This document shows positions 8,146 to 16,762 of a stretch of DNA of 24,758 nucleotides, piece after piece (position 1 is the first letter of the stretch; every line of letters starts with the position of its first letter). Made by a program: the position numbers and the translations under genes. Source of the DNA: Bremia lactucae (taxonomy: Eukaryota > Oomycota > Peronosporomycetes > Peronosporales > Peronosporaceae); the NCBI RefSeq assembly GCF_004359215.1, contig NC_090619.1:4639572-4664329 (forward strand), in the 5' to 3' direction. The notes below the pieces were generated by a model. That model had not been told where the DNA came from. It did not search any database and was given only the letters and a program-made list of their open reading frames with translations.

Positions 8146-8585
8146 TGCAGTATGACACAGACGGCGCAGAGCGCGTCGTCTGTTAACAATCGCGACAGCT
8201 CCAACCAGCTAAACGCGACTATCTAGTGCATGACAAGGAACTCCTTGCCGTAGAATATGCACTGGCAAAGTTTAGGATCTATCTCTTAAAGGATAGGCCG
8301 TTCATTGGCTATACGGACCATGCGTCTTTATGCACGGCCGTCTACAGTCAACACCTCTCGCGAAGAATGGCGAGATGGTTGCCTTTCTTCGTGGAGTATA
8401 ACTTTTCCGTAAAATATAAACTAGGACGACTTAACGTCGCCGCTGATGTTTTTTCGCGCCAACCAGATTTCGATCTGTCTGCGCAAAGCAATACTGCGGA
8501 TAAGCCCACTGTTGCAACAATCAACAGTGAACATGAGCCACTGTTGCAACGAAAAGTGCTTATAAAAGTATATATATTTACTTGA
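8146..8585 (+). pseudogene. Gypsy-2 RNase H
   Basis: The frame starts mid-domain at about 8146 (MQYDTDGAERVV), crosses a TAA at about 8182 and a frame-preserved QSRQLQPAKRDY. It enters the long open stretch 8226-8585 with HDKELLAVEYALAKFRIYLL, YTDHASLCTAV, LSRRMARWLPFFVEYNFSVK and NVAADVFSRQPDFD. These are the conserved second half of Ty3-type RNase H and the junction toward integrase. The first catalytic aspartate strand (CDASDF-type) was lost in the deletion that joined it to the RT fragment. This is one of the better preserved segments in the window. Confidence 0.85.
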
Positions 8586-8837
8586 ATTTGCTCTGTAAAT
8601 TTTACATATTATAAAAAAAAATCGTCAACACTACTTGGCGACGTTAGAAGATATGGTTCTTAAACGGTTGATGAGTTACCTCAAAAATCCATTACAACCA
8701 CCCTAAAAAAGGATTATCGAAATTGTATCGATTTTCAACGGATCGATACACAACACGCAATGATTTAATGTAATACACAGCCATTGCTGGCGACACATCT
8801 CGTGTCGTCACCACACCCATCATGACGTGCATTTACC
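8586..8837. other. Unassigned AT-rich DNA with small inverted repeats
   Basis: I see no coding text on either strand. Several short hairpins occur, for example gcgacac/gtgtcgt around 8789-8808 and atcgat arms around 8725-8750. It lies between the + strand RNase H and the inverted integrase segment. It may be element tether, inserted DNA or breakpoint filler. Confidence 0.3.
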
Positions 8838-9417
8838 AATCATGTATGAGTGCCACAAATCCGCAAATTATTTCTTGGAGGATACGATTTACACGTTCTG
8901 TCTGACCATCTGTTTTAAAATGGTCAGAAGCTGACATTTCTAACTATCTTCAAGTGATTTGAACACACATTGTTAAAACTCCGCCGTAAATTGGGGTCTC
9001 GATCTGAGACCAGCTCACGGGTTAACGCATGAAGTCGAAATATCGTGTCAACAAAGACCCGAGCACTGCCTTTGGCTGTGATCGACTCCGGGTCTGCCGC
9101 AAGATGAATTATCTTGCTGTAGCGATTAACAAAACACAATGAAACCATTATTCTTGTGATCATCTCGGGAAATCTGAAGACGAAGTCCATAGATACGGAC
9201 TGCTAACCCAGACAGAGGGTGTATTGGGGCATGGAATGAAACGTTGGGCTTCACCCGTCGAACGAATTCGCAAGCACGTATGTACTTGCGGACGAAGTCA
9301 TACTGGCGTGGCCAGCAGAAGTCGCGGCTTAATGTGATATAGGTATTTTCACGTCCACAATGACCACTTATTGGTGCAACGTCAACTTTTAAACAGTTGG
9401 AGCGAGGTCGTGTCGAG
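8838..9417 (-). pseudogene. Gypsy-2 integrase zinc-binding domain and DDE core, inverted
   Basis: On the minus strand, about 9370-9240 reads APISGHCGRENTYITLSRDF, CWPRQYDFVRKYIRACEFV and RRVKP. This is an H2C2-type domain in which the last cysteine of CxxC has become V. From 9196 the core follows: SMDFVFRFPEM (first Asp 9187-9185), VFVDTIFRLHALTRELVSDR (second Asp 9004-9002) and, one frameshift later, TDGQTERVNRILQEI (Glu 8898-8896). Second Asp to Glu is about 106 nt, matching the DD35E spacing. All three catalytic residues survive, so this is the most complete integrase core in the window. Its flanking element domains read on the opposite strand. Confidence 0.85.
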
Positions 9418-10140
9418 GGTAGAATTTGCCAATCCTAATTCAGTGCATGCTTCTACAAAGCATACACCGTTTTTGTAAACGGCTTGAGTTACCACGCATA
9501 ACCTCTTTTTATAAATTAACTTTTACTAAAGGGGAGTAGGGACTCGCTCGAGCAACGAACAATCTAGCTCTTGCTCATCACGCATTGACCGTTGGGTCAA
9601 TGCGATGGATATCGATGTTGATTCAATCAACACTAAGGTGGATAATCTCAGCAATAGCGATAATGCTATTACTGGCTTTGGTAACGATGCTGAGATACTT
9701 AGCATTGAAAACATTAAAATAAGTGAGAGCTATAATGCTCTCAATAATGAGTAGAACGCCATCTCCGTAGTGCACACCAGTCGGACTGAAGACCAAAACA
9801 AAACCGAGTCAGCAGGAGAATTCTTGCTGGTTAGAGAAGAGTGATCCGTTTCGTACAGATTTCCATCACTGATGCGGTAGACCGACAGAAATGGAATTCT
9901 GGCAAAAATGGAAGAGCAAACATCTTTTATTTAAAATGAATGATCTAGTCCTACTGTCTACGGGAAACACACCTTAACATGAAGTGACCAATGTGGGCAG
10001 TAATAAATTACTACTTTGGTATATCGGCCCGTTTCTTGTACTACATCGTGTACACAATCGAGCTGTCTCGTACGGTTCGCACGCATTCTACATTTTATGT
10101 CAGGCGTCTCCGCCCTTACCATCAGTACGAGGCTTCTTTC
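9418..10140 (+). pseudogene. Gypsy-2 integrase, post-core helix and C-terminal domain
   Basis: Reading resumes on + at about 9418 with EFANPNSVHASTKHTPF, the segment that should directly follow the DDE core. After stops near 9475, an open stretch 9534-9752 (SRIDRWVNAMDIDVDSINTK, then NDAEILSIENIKISESYNAL) forms a variable acidic linker. EFLLVREE, then RFVQISITDAVDRQKWN and KNGRANIF follow. After a frameshift near 9935 come NDLVLLSTGNTP, VTNVGSNKLLLWYIGPFLVL and TFYVRRLRPYHQYEASF. The GPF motif marks the GPY/F domain. This domain binds DNA and, in chromoviruses, leads into the chromodomain. Confidence 0.8.
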
Positions 10141-10512
10141 GATTCCAAATTACCCCGAGACGGCTGCTAAAGCCTGATGGTCGCAAGCTAAAGCATGATA
10201 GTCTCGGGACAGAGTCTAGTTGTCACGAACCAGGCGTTCCACTACACTCCTACACTCTTCAAGGATAAGATTTTTTGACGAGCTGTCACTAGCTCGTTTT
10301 GATGGGACTGATGTGTCCGTTCGTTCGCCAGTGGATAAGTCGCAACTTGCGCACAATTTCTCAACTGGCCGTCGCGAGTTAGCGCGACGACGGGATCGCT
10401 CGTGATCAATATTCTCCTCTTTAAAAAACGGAGGATGTGATCCGAGTAACGACGTTGGCTCGGGTTCGGCAAACGAGGCGAACCCGATTTTCCCCCTTCC
10501 TTCACATCCATT
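10141..10512 (+). pseudogene. Gypsy-2 linker to chromodomain, degenerate
   Basis: No stable frame could be followed from DSKLPRDGC (stop about 10174) to the chromodomain. The DNA is rich in small inverted repeats (for example cgtcgcg/gcgcgacg, about 10370-10390). Frames listed on the minus strand here look like shadows. Its position matches the low-complexity linker seen in Gypsy-1. Confidence 0.45.
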
Positions 10513-10632
10513 GACGGAATCGAGCGTGAAAAGCGTTTCCTTGTTGAACGTTTTTCTAACCACCATGAGTTATCTTGTTCGTTGGCGAGAGTATCCACCC
10601 TCGCATGATAGTTGGGAACCTCGTTCCAACTG
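10513..10632 (+). pseudogene. Gypsy-2 chromodomain
   Basis: The + strand reads EREKRFLVERFSNHHE (about 10522-10569). After a small frameshift, from the ATG at 10564 it reads MSYLVRWREYPPSHDSWEPR, ending at TGA 10630-10632. The YLVRW...YPPSxDSWEP pattern is the second strand and helix region of a chromodomain, with the aromatic residues that contact methyl-lysine still present. It is better preserved than the copy in Gypsy-1. Chromodomain fusions direct chromovirus integration to heterochromatin. Confidence 0.85.
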
Positions 10633-10857
10633 ATGATGGACAAACCGGGTCTCGTGTGACAGTAAGACGCGACCCATCATCCACGACGGAAGATCCATCG
10701 GAGAACGAGCGCATCTTGCGCTCGTAAAAAGATTGGAGGCTCTCAATACCTTCGCACGGTTGATGGCATGTAACTGGACAATCTCCTCCATCACCTGACC
10801 ATTCCCTGCCATCATCAGCAATAGAGCGCTGTTGAAGGCGGAAAAGCAGTGGCCTAC
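10633..10857. other. Unassigned DNA downstream of Gypsy-2 chromodomain
   Basis: A minus-strand open frame spans 10570-10920 but partly lies antisense to the chromodomain, so I do not trust it. On + the sequence after the chromodomain (VSCDSKTRPIIHD) fits a short decayed pol tail. Nothing else is identifiable. Confidence 0.3.
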
Positions 10858-12054
10858 TTCATAAAGAAGTCGCAACTTTCTGGAGAAGTTTACGCACACC
10901 GTCGACCTGTGCGTCTGCATTCGCCAGACAATTAAGGATGATGTTGAGCAGCACCGTATTCTCGCCGTTTAGCATCGATCCAGCTACTTCAAGGACTGAT
11001 GACGCTTTGGCTACCCGCTTGATCCTCGTTTGATGCTATACGACAAAAAGAAAGACTTTGTCGGGGTGTCGGGTCGCGTCACATCTACAGACAGAACATG
11101 ATGGCGATTTTCGAAGTAATTTTTTCGAACTTGACCTCCATTGTATGGAGAGCCTGGAAGTAGTTGGAGGTGGTGATACTATCCAGCGGCTGCGCCGATG
11201 GATTGGTTAGCATATCAGAAAAGTCAATCGCGTTGCGACCCCACTTCTTCTTATTCGTATGGGAGATGAGGCCATCATCCTCCCGTTGGTCGGCAGCAGC
11301 ATGGTTTTCTTCCTAGCCTTAGGGCATCAAGGCAGAGTGATCACACCAGTGGAGCTTTAAAAAGTCGAAATTGACAATGCACTGGAGTGACAATCCTTCG
11401 TCACGGTAAGTCGTTTGGTAGTGGCTGGCTTGCCATGCAGAGCTCTAATTGGGGCTGCCTTTCCCGTTATCCCGTCTTTGACTGCCTGACCTCCCTCGTG
11501 CTTTCCAGAAGGTGCTTCGAAAGAAGCGTTGCCACGCCCTTTTGCCGGAAAGCGAGGCCATGATATTCTGAAGCGGAGTTTTTGCGAGTATTCGATAACC
11601 TCGGCGTACTTCGTACGAGGAAGAACGTACGGCCGAGCTTGATCCATGCGAGATGCGATGACCGAACAGTCGCTACCAGCGGTTTATTATCGCTAGATTC
11701 ATAAGTGAGAGGGTTTGGCGTTTCCACCCGGCATCTCGCCTCATCCATTTCGGTGCTATCACGACGAGGGAGTTCTTGTTGCGTCAGCATGCGCCATTGT
11801 CGGCCGCGAAATTGCAGGCGGGGGCGAGACAGCAGTGTCAGATAGCACTACCGGTTCCATCGCCTCGTCGTCTTCTAGGGCTTCTATATGGAAGGCGTGT
11901 CCAGTCGTAGTAGTTTTCATCGATACATACTCGGGACCGTCCAGGCCGACGACGGGGATGCGCCAGGTTGCGCGGCTGGCCGGCCGCCAGAGAGAGTCAG
12001 TCGCGACCAAAGCTAAGGATGAGATAGGCCAGCCGTAGTATTCGGTTGGATACT
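10858..12054 (-). pseudogene. Unrecognised minus-strand protein frame, broken by frameshifts
   Basis: At least five consecutive minus-strand segments read like one decayed protein. 12051-11759: YYGWPISSLALVATDSLWRP and IPVVGLDGPEYVSMKTTTTG. 11760-11640: DEARCRVETPNPLTYESSDN. 11647-11357: PRTKYAEVIEYSQKLRFRIS, GRGNASFEAPSGKHEGGQAV and KRLTVTKDCHSSALS. 11313-11086: NKKKWGRNAIDFSDMLTNPS and SNYFQALHTMEVKFEK. 11032-10858: KRVAKASSVLEVAGSMLNGE and LLNIILNCLANADAQVDGVR. Breaks between segments are single frame changes or stops. Composition is globular, with no RT motif. It could be ORF1 of a non-LTR element, a gag-like protein or a host gene fragment; I cannot tell. Confidence 0.45.
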
Positions 12055-12545
12055 AAGCAGGGGGGGAGCCAGTTACGACGGATAACAGCTCACTGATGAC
12101 AGGACGGGATGTTCCAGCTTAATTTTTCATTGGGATAGGAGAGCGCAAACTGGGATGGGTTTGGGTTTTAGATTGGGTTGGGGTTCTTCTTGCAGTTGAT
12201 TTGTTGGGAATCCGGTAGATTGGGAATTTATAAAAATAGCTTAAGTGTTTAAGACTTGTGGGAAAAGGCGCCCTCCAAACTTGGCGTAAGTTATATTCCA
12301 CAATGGAAAAGTTGGAATCGGTGACTGGTATTTAAGGCTCACCAGGGCTTCGCTTCCCCCAAGTCACGTCCCTCTTCCATTTCTATATTTCTTCTTGAGG
12401 TTATCATTTGTCACATTGTTTTACTCAGCATAATAACCAGCCTACATGGACCAATTATTGAGGGGTTAGAAAATGAGTGGCTCTGAGTAAAGCTAAACAT
12501 AGTAAACTCAATAAAACTCACTTCGGTTTTGTTCTGTACTCAACA
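12055..12545 (+). repeat. Probable 5' LTR of Copia-1
   Basis: This non-coding stretch lies upstream of the Copia gag. It ends tactCAACA at 12545, the inverse of the TGTTG that begins the candidate 3' LTR at 16465, as expected for LTR termini. It contains a TATA-like tatttaag at 12329-12336 and an A-rich cluster (caataaaactcac) near 12508. The 5' boundary was not found; a G/T-rich tract occurs at about 12150-12190. The match between the two LTR bodies is not obvious by eye. Confidence 0.45.
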
Positions 12546-12596
12546 GATTAACAGCCGCGACCAAGCCCTCTGTTCTTTACGACGCCTTCACCCACC
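12546..12596 (+). promoter_or_regulatory. Copia-1 primer-site region and gag leader
   Basis: Directly after CAACA comes gattaacagccgcgacc. It resembles, with changes, the half-tRNA-like primer sites (ATCAGAGC-type) of Copia elements. Fifty bases later the gag ATG at 12597 sits in a good eukaryotic context (caccATGg). Confidence 0.35.
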
Positions 12597-13231
12597 ATGG
12601 CCAGCAAACGTGCCGAACTCCTCCAGAAGAGTGATAAATATTACCACTGGTAGGTCAACATGAGATTAAACCTGACGAGAAAGGGTCTGCTGGGACACAT
12701 TATGTCTGTGAAGGACGAGAATGACATCACAGAGGCATGGCTCGTAAACGACGCCAATGCGCTAGGCATAAATGCTCAAGGCGTCGAGATTCAACATCAG
12801 ACAAAGATACGGTCAGCAACGCGCGCTATGAAGGAATGGGGAACGATTCGCGACTTCTACAAGCGCTCGACTCATCATAATTGAGTGATGATGACGCGCC
12901 GACTCCACGAATGTAAGATGCAGAACAACACAAGCATGGCGGGACACCTTGAAGTTTATGACGATCTGGCTTTTGGCATCAGACGATGAAGGATTCGGAT
13001 GATGAGTCGCGACAGCTGGTGGTTCTTCTGAGCAGTCTTTTGTTCGAAAATGAGCTGATTTCATCAATTGTGGAGTATGCGAACGACATCACGCTGGTTG
13101 AGGTGAAGGAGAAGCTTTTAAAGGAATCGAAGAGGCTGCACAAGAGTAAGACTACAGAGAAAGCGTTTTGCGTGACTAGAAAAAAATTACGGCGGAAGGG
13201 TTATAGCAGCCGAAGAAGACTGCTTTATTAA
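12597..13231 (+). pseudogene. gag: Copia-1 gag (UBN2-type)
   Basis: ATG at 12597 opens MASKRAELLQKSDKYYHW, then a TAG at 12651. The same frame continues VNMRLNLTRKGLLGHIMSVK, EAWLVNDANALGI, KIRSATRAMKEWGTIRDFYK, TGA at 12882 and VMMTRRLHECKMQNNTSMAG, to a TGA near 12987. A new frame from 12986 gives SRQLVVLLSSLLFENELISS and LVEVKEKLLKESKRLH, ending at 13229-13231. The pattern (KG-L, W-NDA-A, TRRLHE, VVLLSSLP--YE) is the Copia-type gag polyprotein domain. No CCHC knuckle is seen afterwards. Two stops plus one frameshift disable it. Confidence 0.85.
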
Positions 13232-13282
13232 AGAGTCATCGATCGACCAGAGGTATCCCTGTTTTAAGAAAAGCACGGAAAG
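13232..13282 (+). other. Copia-1 deletion scar (knuckle, protease and integrase N-terminus missing)
   Basis: Only about 50 bp separate the gag C-terminus from integrase text. A normal Copia element has the zinc knuckle, the aspartic protease and the HHCC domain here, so most of this has been deleted. Faint remnants (CFKKSTESC) can be read near 13260 but are not diagnostic. Confidence 0.55.
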
Positions 13283-14111
13283 TTGCTTGAAGGGAAGCAG
13301 ACAGTCACGATATTTCCTTCAAAATTGATGAAAACGACGACACGTGTGCTTGAGCGTGTGCACACGGATTTCATCGGGCCAATGAGAACAATCTCAAAGG
13401 GAGATGCCAAGTTTATTCTTACTATTTCGATGACTACTCGAGGTATGTCTCAGTTTTTTGAGTAAAAGCATTTACGAAGTGGCTGATAATTTCAAGGAGT
13501 TTAAGATGTATGAGAGCCAGCGGAGTGTACGCATGAGATGTTTATTCTTCGACAAATGAACAGAATTCGTGAACACAACTATGGCTGGCTTATGGCAATA
13601 GAAGGGCATTATACACCAGCGCTCTGTTCCATACAGCCCTCAACACAGCAAAGTGGTATAGAGCGCCCACAGAACTATCATGGAGATGGACCGCAGTATG
13701 CTGTGCAACAAAGGTGTTCCGACTGAATGGTGGGCGGAAGCTGTGGGTACAGCTGCGTATCTTATAAATTGCTCCATAAAGACGCCGAACCTAACATGAC
13801 GCCATACGAGTTGGCCTTATAAACGAAGCCTCAAACAAATCATTTGCGTGTGTTCCGGTCGCAAGTATACGCTCCCATCGACGATGCAAAGAGGTAACAG
13901 CTGGAACTCAATAGTTTCACGTGTATGCTCTTCGGCTATGCTGATAATGTCAAAGGCTACGCGCGTGTATGATTTGGATTATGTCAAGCATAAAGTGACC
14001 CGTTCAGTGAAGTTGAATGGGCGTGAAGTGGACGGAATATACGACACGCAAGTGATGAAGCCAGAAGTAGTCGTTCAGGTGACTAAGGACAATGACGAAG
14101 CAACGATTTAG
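13283..14111 (+). pseudogene. Copia-1 integrase
   Basis: From 13283, GKQTVTIFPSKLMKTTTRVL is followed by VHTDFIGPMRTISKGDAKFI, with the first catalytic Asp at 13367-13369. After frameshifts, TEFVNT with Asp codon 13551-13553 marks the second (a TGA at 13557 replaces the usual glycine codon), and QQSGIERP with Glu 13661-13663 the third. VPTEWWAEAVGTAAYLIN, MTPYELAL, LFGYADNVKGYARV and KVTRSVKLNGREVDGIYDTQ complete the core and C-terminal region, with the last open frame ending at 14111. All three DDE residues survive but in different frames. Confidence 0.85.
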
Positions 14112-14428
14112 CACCATGAGATTAGATAGCCCATTTTGGATGAACTTTGAAATCTGGTCACAGAAGTCGAAATGGAAAATCTAGGATACACACCAAGCGT
14201 CGCTGTACCACGTTTGCTGGTCCTTGAACGCGCCGTTGAGCGGAATTAGCAGAGTTTTAATTCCAGCCTCAAAAGCGACGGTAAGACCGATCGACATTTC
14301 GGCCAGAAGCGGAGCGTGCAATAAAACGATGTAAGCCGATATTAATGCTTGGAAACATATCAGAAAACGAAAAGGCGTAGATAGGAGTGATTGCTCACCA
14401 ATTTTGAAATGTGCTAGGATCGACGAGA
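14112..14428 (+). pseudogene. Copia-1 integrase-RT linker, degenerate
   Basis: Scattered + strand text (LGYTPSVAVPRLLVLERA, then KTDRHFGQKRS) suggests the charged linker between integrase and RT, interrupted by stops. The long minus-strand frame at 14181-14648 is antisense to this and to the following conserved segment, so I treat it as a shadow. Confidence 0.45.
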
Positions 14429-14612
14429 ATGGCCTCATTGCAGGGGCTGTTCTCGCGTATGCGGTGAGCGTTTGTGAGGATACCGACTTGCCGACCACGC
14501 AATGACTAGCGACGATCCGCAAAGTGGCGTGAAGCAATGGACGCTGAGCTTTGGTCGCATGAACAGAACAGGACATGGATGTTGAAGGTGATGTTGCACC
14601 TCTAAAATTATA
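14429..14612 (+). pseudogene. Copia-1 RT N-terminal entry segment
   Basis: YAVSVCEDTDLPTT and, in another frame, AMDAELWSHEQNRTWML correspond to the E-W--A---E---L--N-TW-L block that opens Copia reverse transcriptase (RVT_2). The next expected block (AIGC-WVF) is found only at about 15063, so the domain is split by foreign DNA. Confidence 0.7.
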
Positions 14613-15040
14613 TATGTGCACAGCTAGGAAATGATAGTTTATTTGCATAATTGATTGTTTGTATAATAAGTGAATAGTTTAAGTAGGGACAAAGTAAGTC
14701 TAAAAAAATACATTGAAGTTCAATCGGTAAGATGTGGCAGCACCACCCGATAGGTAGCGGGTTCGAGCGTCGCCAATGTCAAAAAAATGAACTGATAGGG
14801 ACCTGGCGTTTGGGGTTTATCAGCGTTATCCTGCCAGAAAGTGACGTCCTACATTTTTGTGCTGTGACTTACAAACCAATGGACGATAGGATCGAATAGC
14901 CAGCAACGTTCCTAGGAATAAAAGGACGTGAATCAATCCACTCACAAATATTACACCTAATTAATATACTCACCAAATGTTTTACAGTCTCGGCAACAAG
15001 TAACAGCTCTAAAAGCATATAAGTTCTAAAATGGAGGCTA
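14613..15040 (+). mobile_element. Insertion of about 420 bp in Copia-1 RT, with tRNA-like head
   Basis: RT text stops after RTWML at about 14608 and resumes with AIGCQ-stop-VFAEKHDQNGTV at about 15063. Only about ten residues should separate them, so some 420 bp are inserted. The insert is AT-rich, non-coding and contains the tRNA-like element at 14709-14781. The flanking texts tggatgttgaag and tggaggctaaag are similar and might be a decayed target duplication. A tRNA-derived SINE is the best explanation; a solo fragment of another element is the alternative. Confidence 0.5.
14709..14781 (+). tRNA. tRNA-like sequence, probable pseudo-tRNA or SINE head
   Basis: The 73-base length fits a tRNA. 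Acceptor arms tacattg (14709-14715) and caatgtc (14774-14780) pair at six of seven positions. The T arm is gcggg-ttcgagc-gtcgc (14757-14773) with a canonical TTCGAGC loop in the exact expected place, four of five pairs counting one G-U. agttcaatcgg (14717-14727) fits the A-box pattern RGYNNARNNGG; gttcgagcg (14761-14769) fits the B box GWTCRANNC except the last base. The D and anticodon stems pair poorly and T33 is absent, so this is not a functional tRNA. Confidence 0.5.
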
Positions 15041-15735
15041 AAGCCACGGGGCATGATTGATCGCGCCATTGGATGTCAATAGGTCTTTGCCGAAAAGCAT
15101 GATCAGAATGGCACTGTCGTGCGCTTCAAGCACGACTAATCGCGAAAGGTTTTAAGCTGTCGACTTATTGGAGACTTATTCATCGGCCGCCAAAATGAAT
15201 TTTATCCGGATCATCCTCGCGGTATGTGCGGAGTGCAACTGTCATATGGAGCAACTGGACATTGGCACAGCTTTTCTTAACAGCGTGTTGACGGACAACA
15301 TCAATAAGGAGGTTCCGCTTGGCATCGGCAATGCTGAAGAATACGTATGTCATCCAAACAAGGCTATAGACGGATTTGAACAAGCAGCAAACGCCCGGAA
15401 CAAGAAAATACATTGCGTCTTCGTCAAAAATGTTTCCGAGACCTATGGTGCGGATCAGTGTGCATTTGTCAAGCAATCCAAGGAAGGCTTCATCTACGTT
15501 GGAATGTATGTCGATGATATGGTAATTGCAGCAAAACAAGCAACGAGATCAACCAAGTGAAGGAAATGCTCAAGAACGCATTCAAAATGAAGGAGTTGGG
15601 CAAGGCAAATTTTACTTTAAGCGTGGAGATTGATCACGGCAGAACAGCGAGGACGTTGTTGATCTAGCAGACTCGCTATATCGACGACGTTGTTAATAGG
15701 TTCAGCCAACGAGTGGCCAACATTGCCGACAATCC
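15041..15735 (+). pseudogene. pol: Copia-1 reverse transcriptase
   Basis: Blocks: AIGCQ-stop-VFAEKHDQNGTV (about 15063-15121), then the 15168-15560 frame with METYSSAAKMNFIRIILAVC, HMEQLDIGTAFLNSVL (first catalytic Asp region), DGFEQAANARNKKIHCVFVK and GFIYVGMYVDDMVIAAKQ. YVDD at 15507-15518 is intact and in frame. After a frameshift: VKEMLKNAFKMKELGKANF, a TAG at about 15667, and QTRYIDDVVNRFSQR. The RVT_2 fold of Ty1/Copia is unmistakable. Loss of function comes from the insertion, frameshifts and stops rather than from catalytic residues. Confidence 0.9.
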
Positions 15736-16464
15736 GTGCGTATTAGATGTAACGCTATCGTCATCGCAGTCGCCTACTACGGAAAATGGACGTTAGGTCA
15801 TGCGCTCGAAGCCATACTGCTCTTTGATTCGATGTCTTCTGAACATTATGACTTGTGCCCGCCCCCCCCCCGTCGTTGCGTACGTGGTCACTCAACTGTC
15901 ACGCGTTCCGGAGAACCCCGGACTACAGCATTGGAGTGCAGCAATTTGTGTGCTGCGCTACTTGAGTACTCAGCGCCAAATCGGAATCGTCTACCGAGGC
16001 GTACTTGGATGCATATTACGGTCGAAACAACGATGATAGACGGTCGGCTTCAGGGGTTATGATAATGATTGCAAGCGCCCCAGTAATATTCAAGTACAAT
16101 CTCCAGCCGACAGTGTTCTCAGCTCGGCGGGCGGCTGAGGATATAGCTGTTAGCCTATGCACACAAGAAGTCTAGGACGCGAGTAATGTTGAAAGACATA
16201 GGTCACGAGCAAGTAGGAGGTACAGGACAACCAAGGAGCGATTGCTTTGGCTAGCAACGCCGGATACCACGCTAGGACAAAGCATGGGGATATAAGGCAC
16301 CACTTCATTCGAGACAATGTGCAGCAACTATTCCAGGACACCGAATACATCGACACTTAGAAACAACTCGCAGACATGTTGAAAAATGCACTGGGGCTAA
16401 GCATCTCAGTACTTGCTATAAGCGAGTGGCTTCGGTTCCAAGCACAGTATGTTTTAGCTGGGAG
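15736..16464 (+). pseudogene. Copia-1 RNase H and pol C-terminus
   Basis: After RT the text reads MRSKPYCSLIRCLL, VAYVVTQLSRVPENPGLQHW, AAICVLRYLSTQRQIGIVYR, then DRRSASGVMIMI and VSLCTQEV. Next come DNQGAIALASNAGYHARTKH, GDIRHHFIRDNVQQL and YIDT-stop-KQLADMLKNALG. This is the C-terminal Copia RNase H with the conserved terminal KH-DI--HFIR-N and D--TK-(Q)LAD-LTK-L motifs. A C homopolymer near 15860 accompanies one frameshift. Bases 16292-16329 recur inverted next to the gap. Pol ends by about 16440, just before a short purine run and TGTTG. Confidence 0.85.
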
Positions 16465-16762
16465 TGTTGGTATTGCACCGCTAAACATTAAGGTAACGTG
16501 TTTTGGGACAAATGAAAATAGCTCAGTTGAAAGGTTGTCAATATTGTAATATAGACTTAGTGACTTCTCGAACTACCTAGCTAAGCGTAATTTACTGACC
16601 ATTATAATTATTAAAATACAAACTTTTTTTTTGCGTGAAGGATTTTCGTGGGTAGTTGAATGACTGTGAGATGCGCATTCGTGTTTCTTGTTGTCATTTT
16701 GTTGAAAGTCCGCGTTCGTACTTGAAAATTCACTCAGGTTTTCACTTGAGCAATAATTATTG
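16465..16762 (+). repeat. Candidate start of Copia-1 3' LTR
   Basis: TGTTGGTATTGC follows the short purine run gggag at the end of pol, as expected for a Copia 3' LTR start. The body is AT-rich and non-coding. It cannot be completed because the sequence turns into an inverted pol copy and then a gap. Confidence 0.4.

Larger units (their letters stand above)
7830..10640 (+). mobile_element. Gypsy-2: chromodomain Ty3/Gypsy fragment with inverted integrase core
   Basis: RT (7830-8135), RNase H (8146-8580), integrase C-terminal part (9418-10130) and chromodomain (10513-10632) all read on the + strand. The integrase zinc-binding domain and DDE core (8838-9417) read on the - strand between them. 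No gag or protease of this element is visible; it abuts the 3' LTR of Gypsy-1. Its protein text differs enough from Gypsy-1 and Gypsy-3 to be a separate lineage. Confidence 0.75.

Noticed and set aside
10216..10643. Overlapping minus-strand frames of 116-133 codons
   Set aside because: They are antisense to the Gypsy-2 linker and chromodomain, whose + reading carries a recognisable YLVRW...DSWEP motif.
12150..12190. G/T-rich tract resembling degenerate telomere repeat TTTAGGG
   Set aside because: No unit repeats regularly; it is better explained as a G/T-rich part of the Copia-1 LTR.
14181..14648. Minus-strand 155-codon frame
   Set aside because: It lies antisense to the Copia-1 linker and RT entry motif; its composition looks like a shadow.
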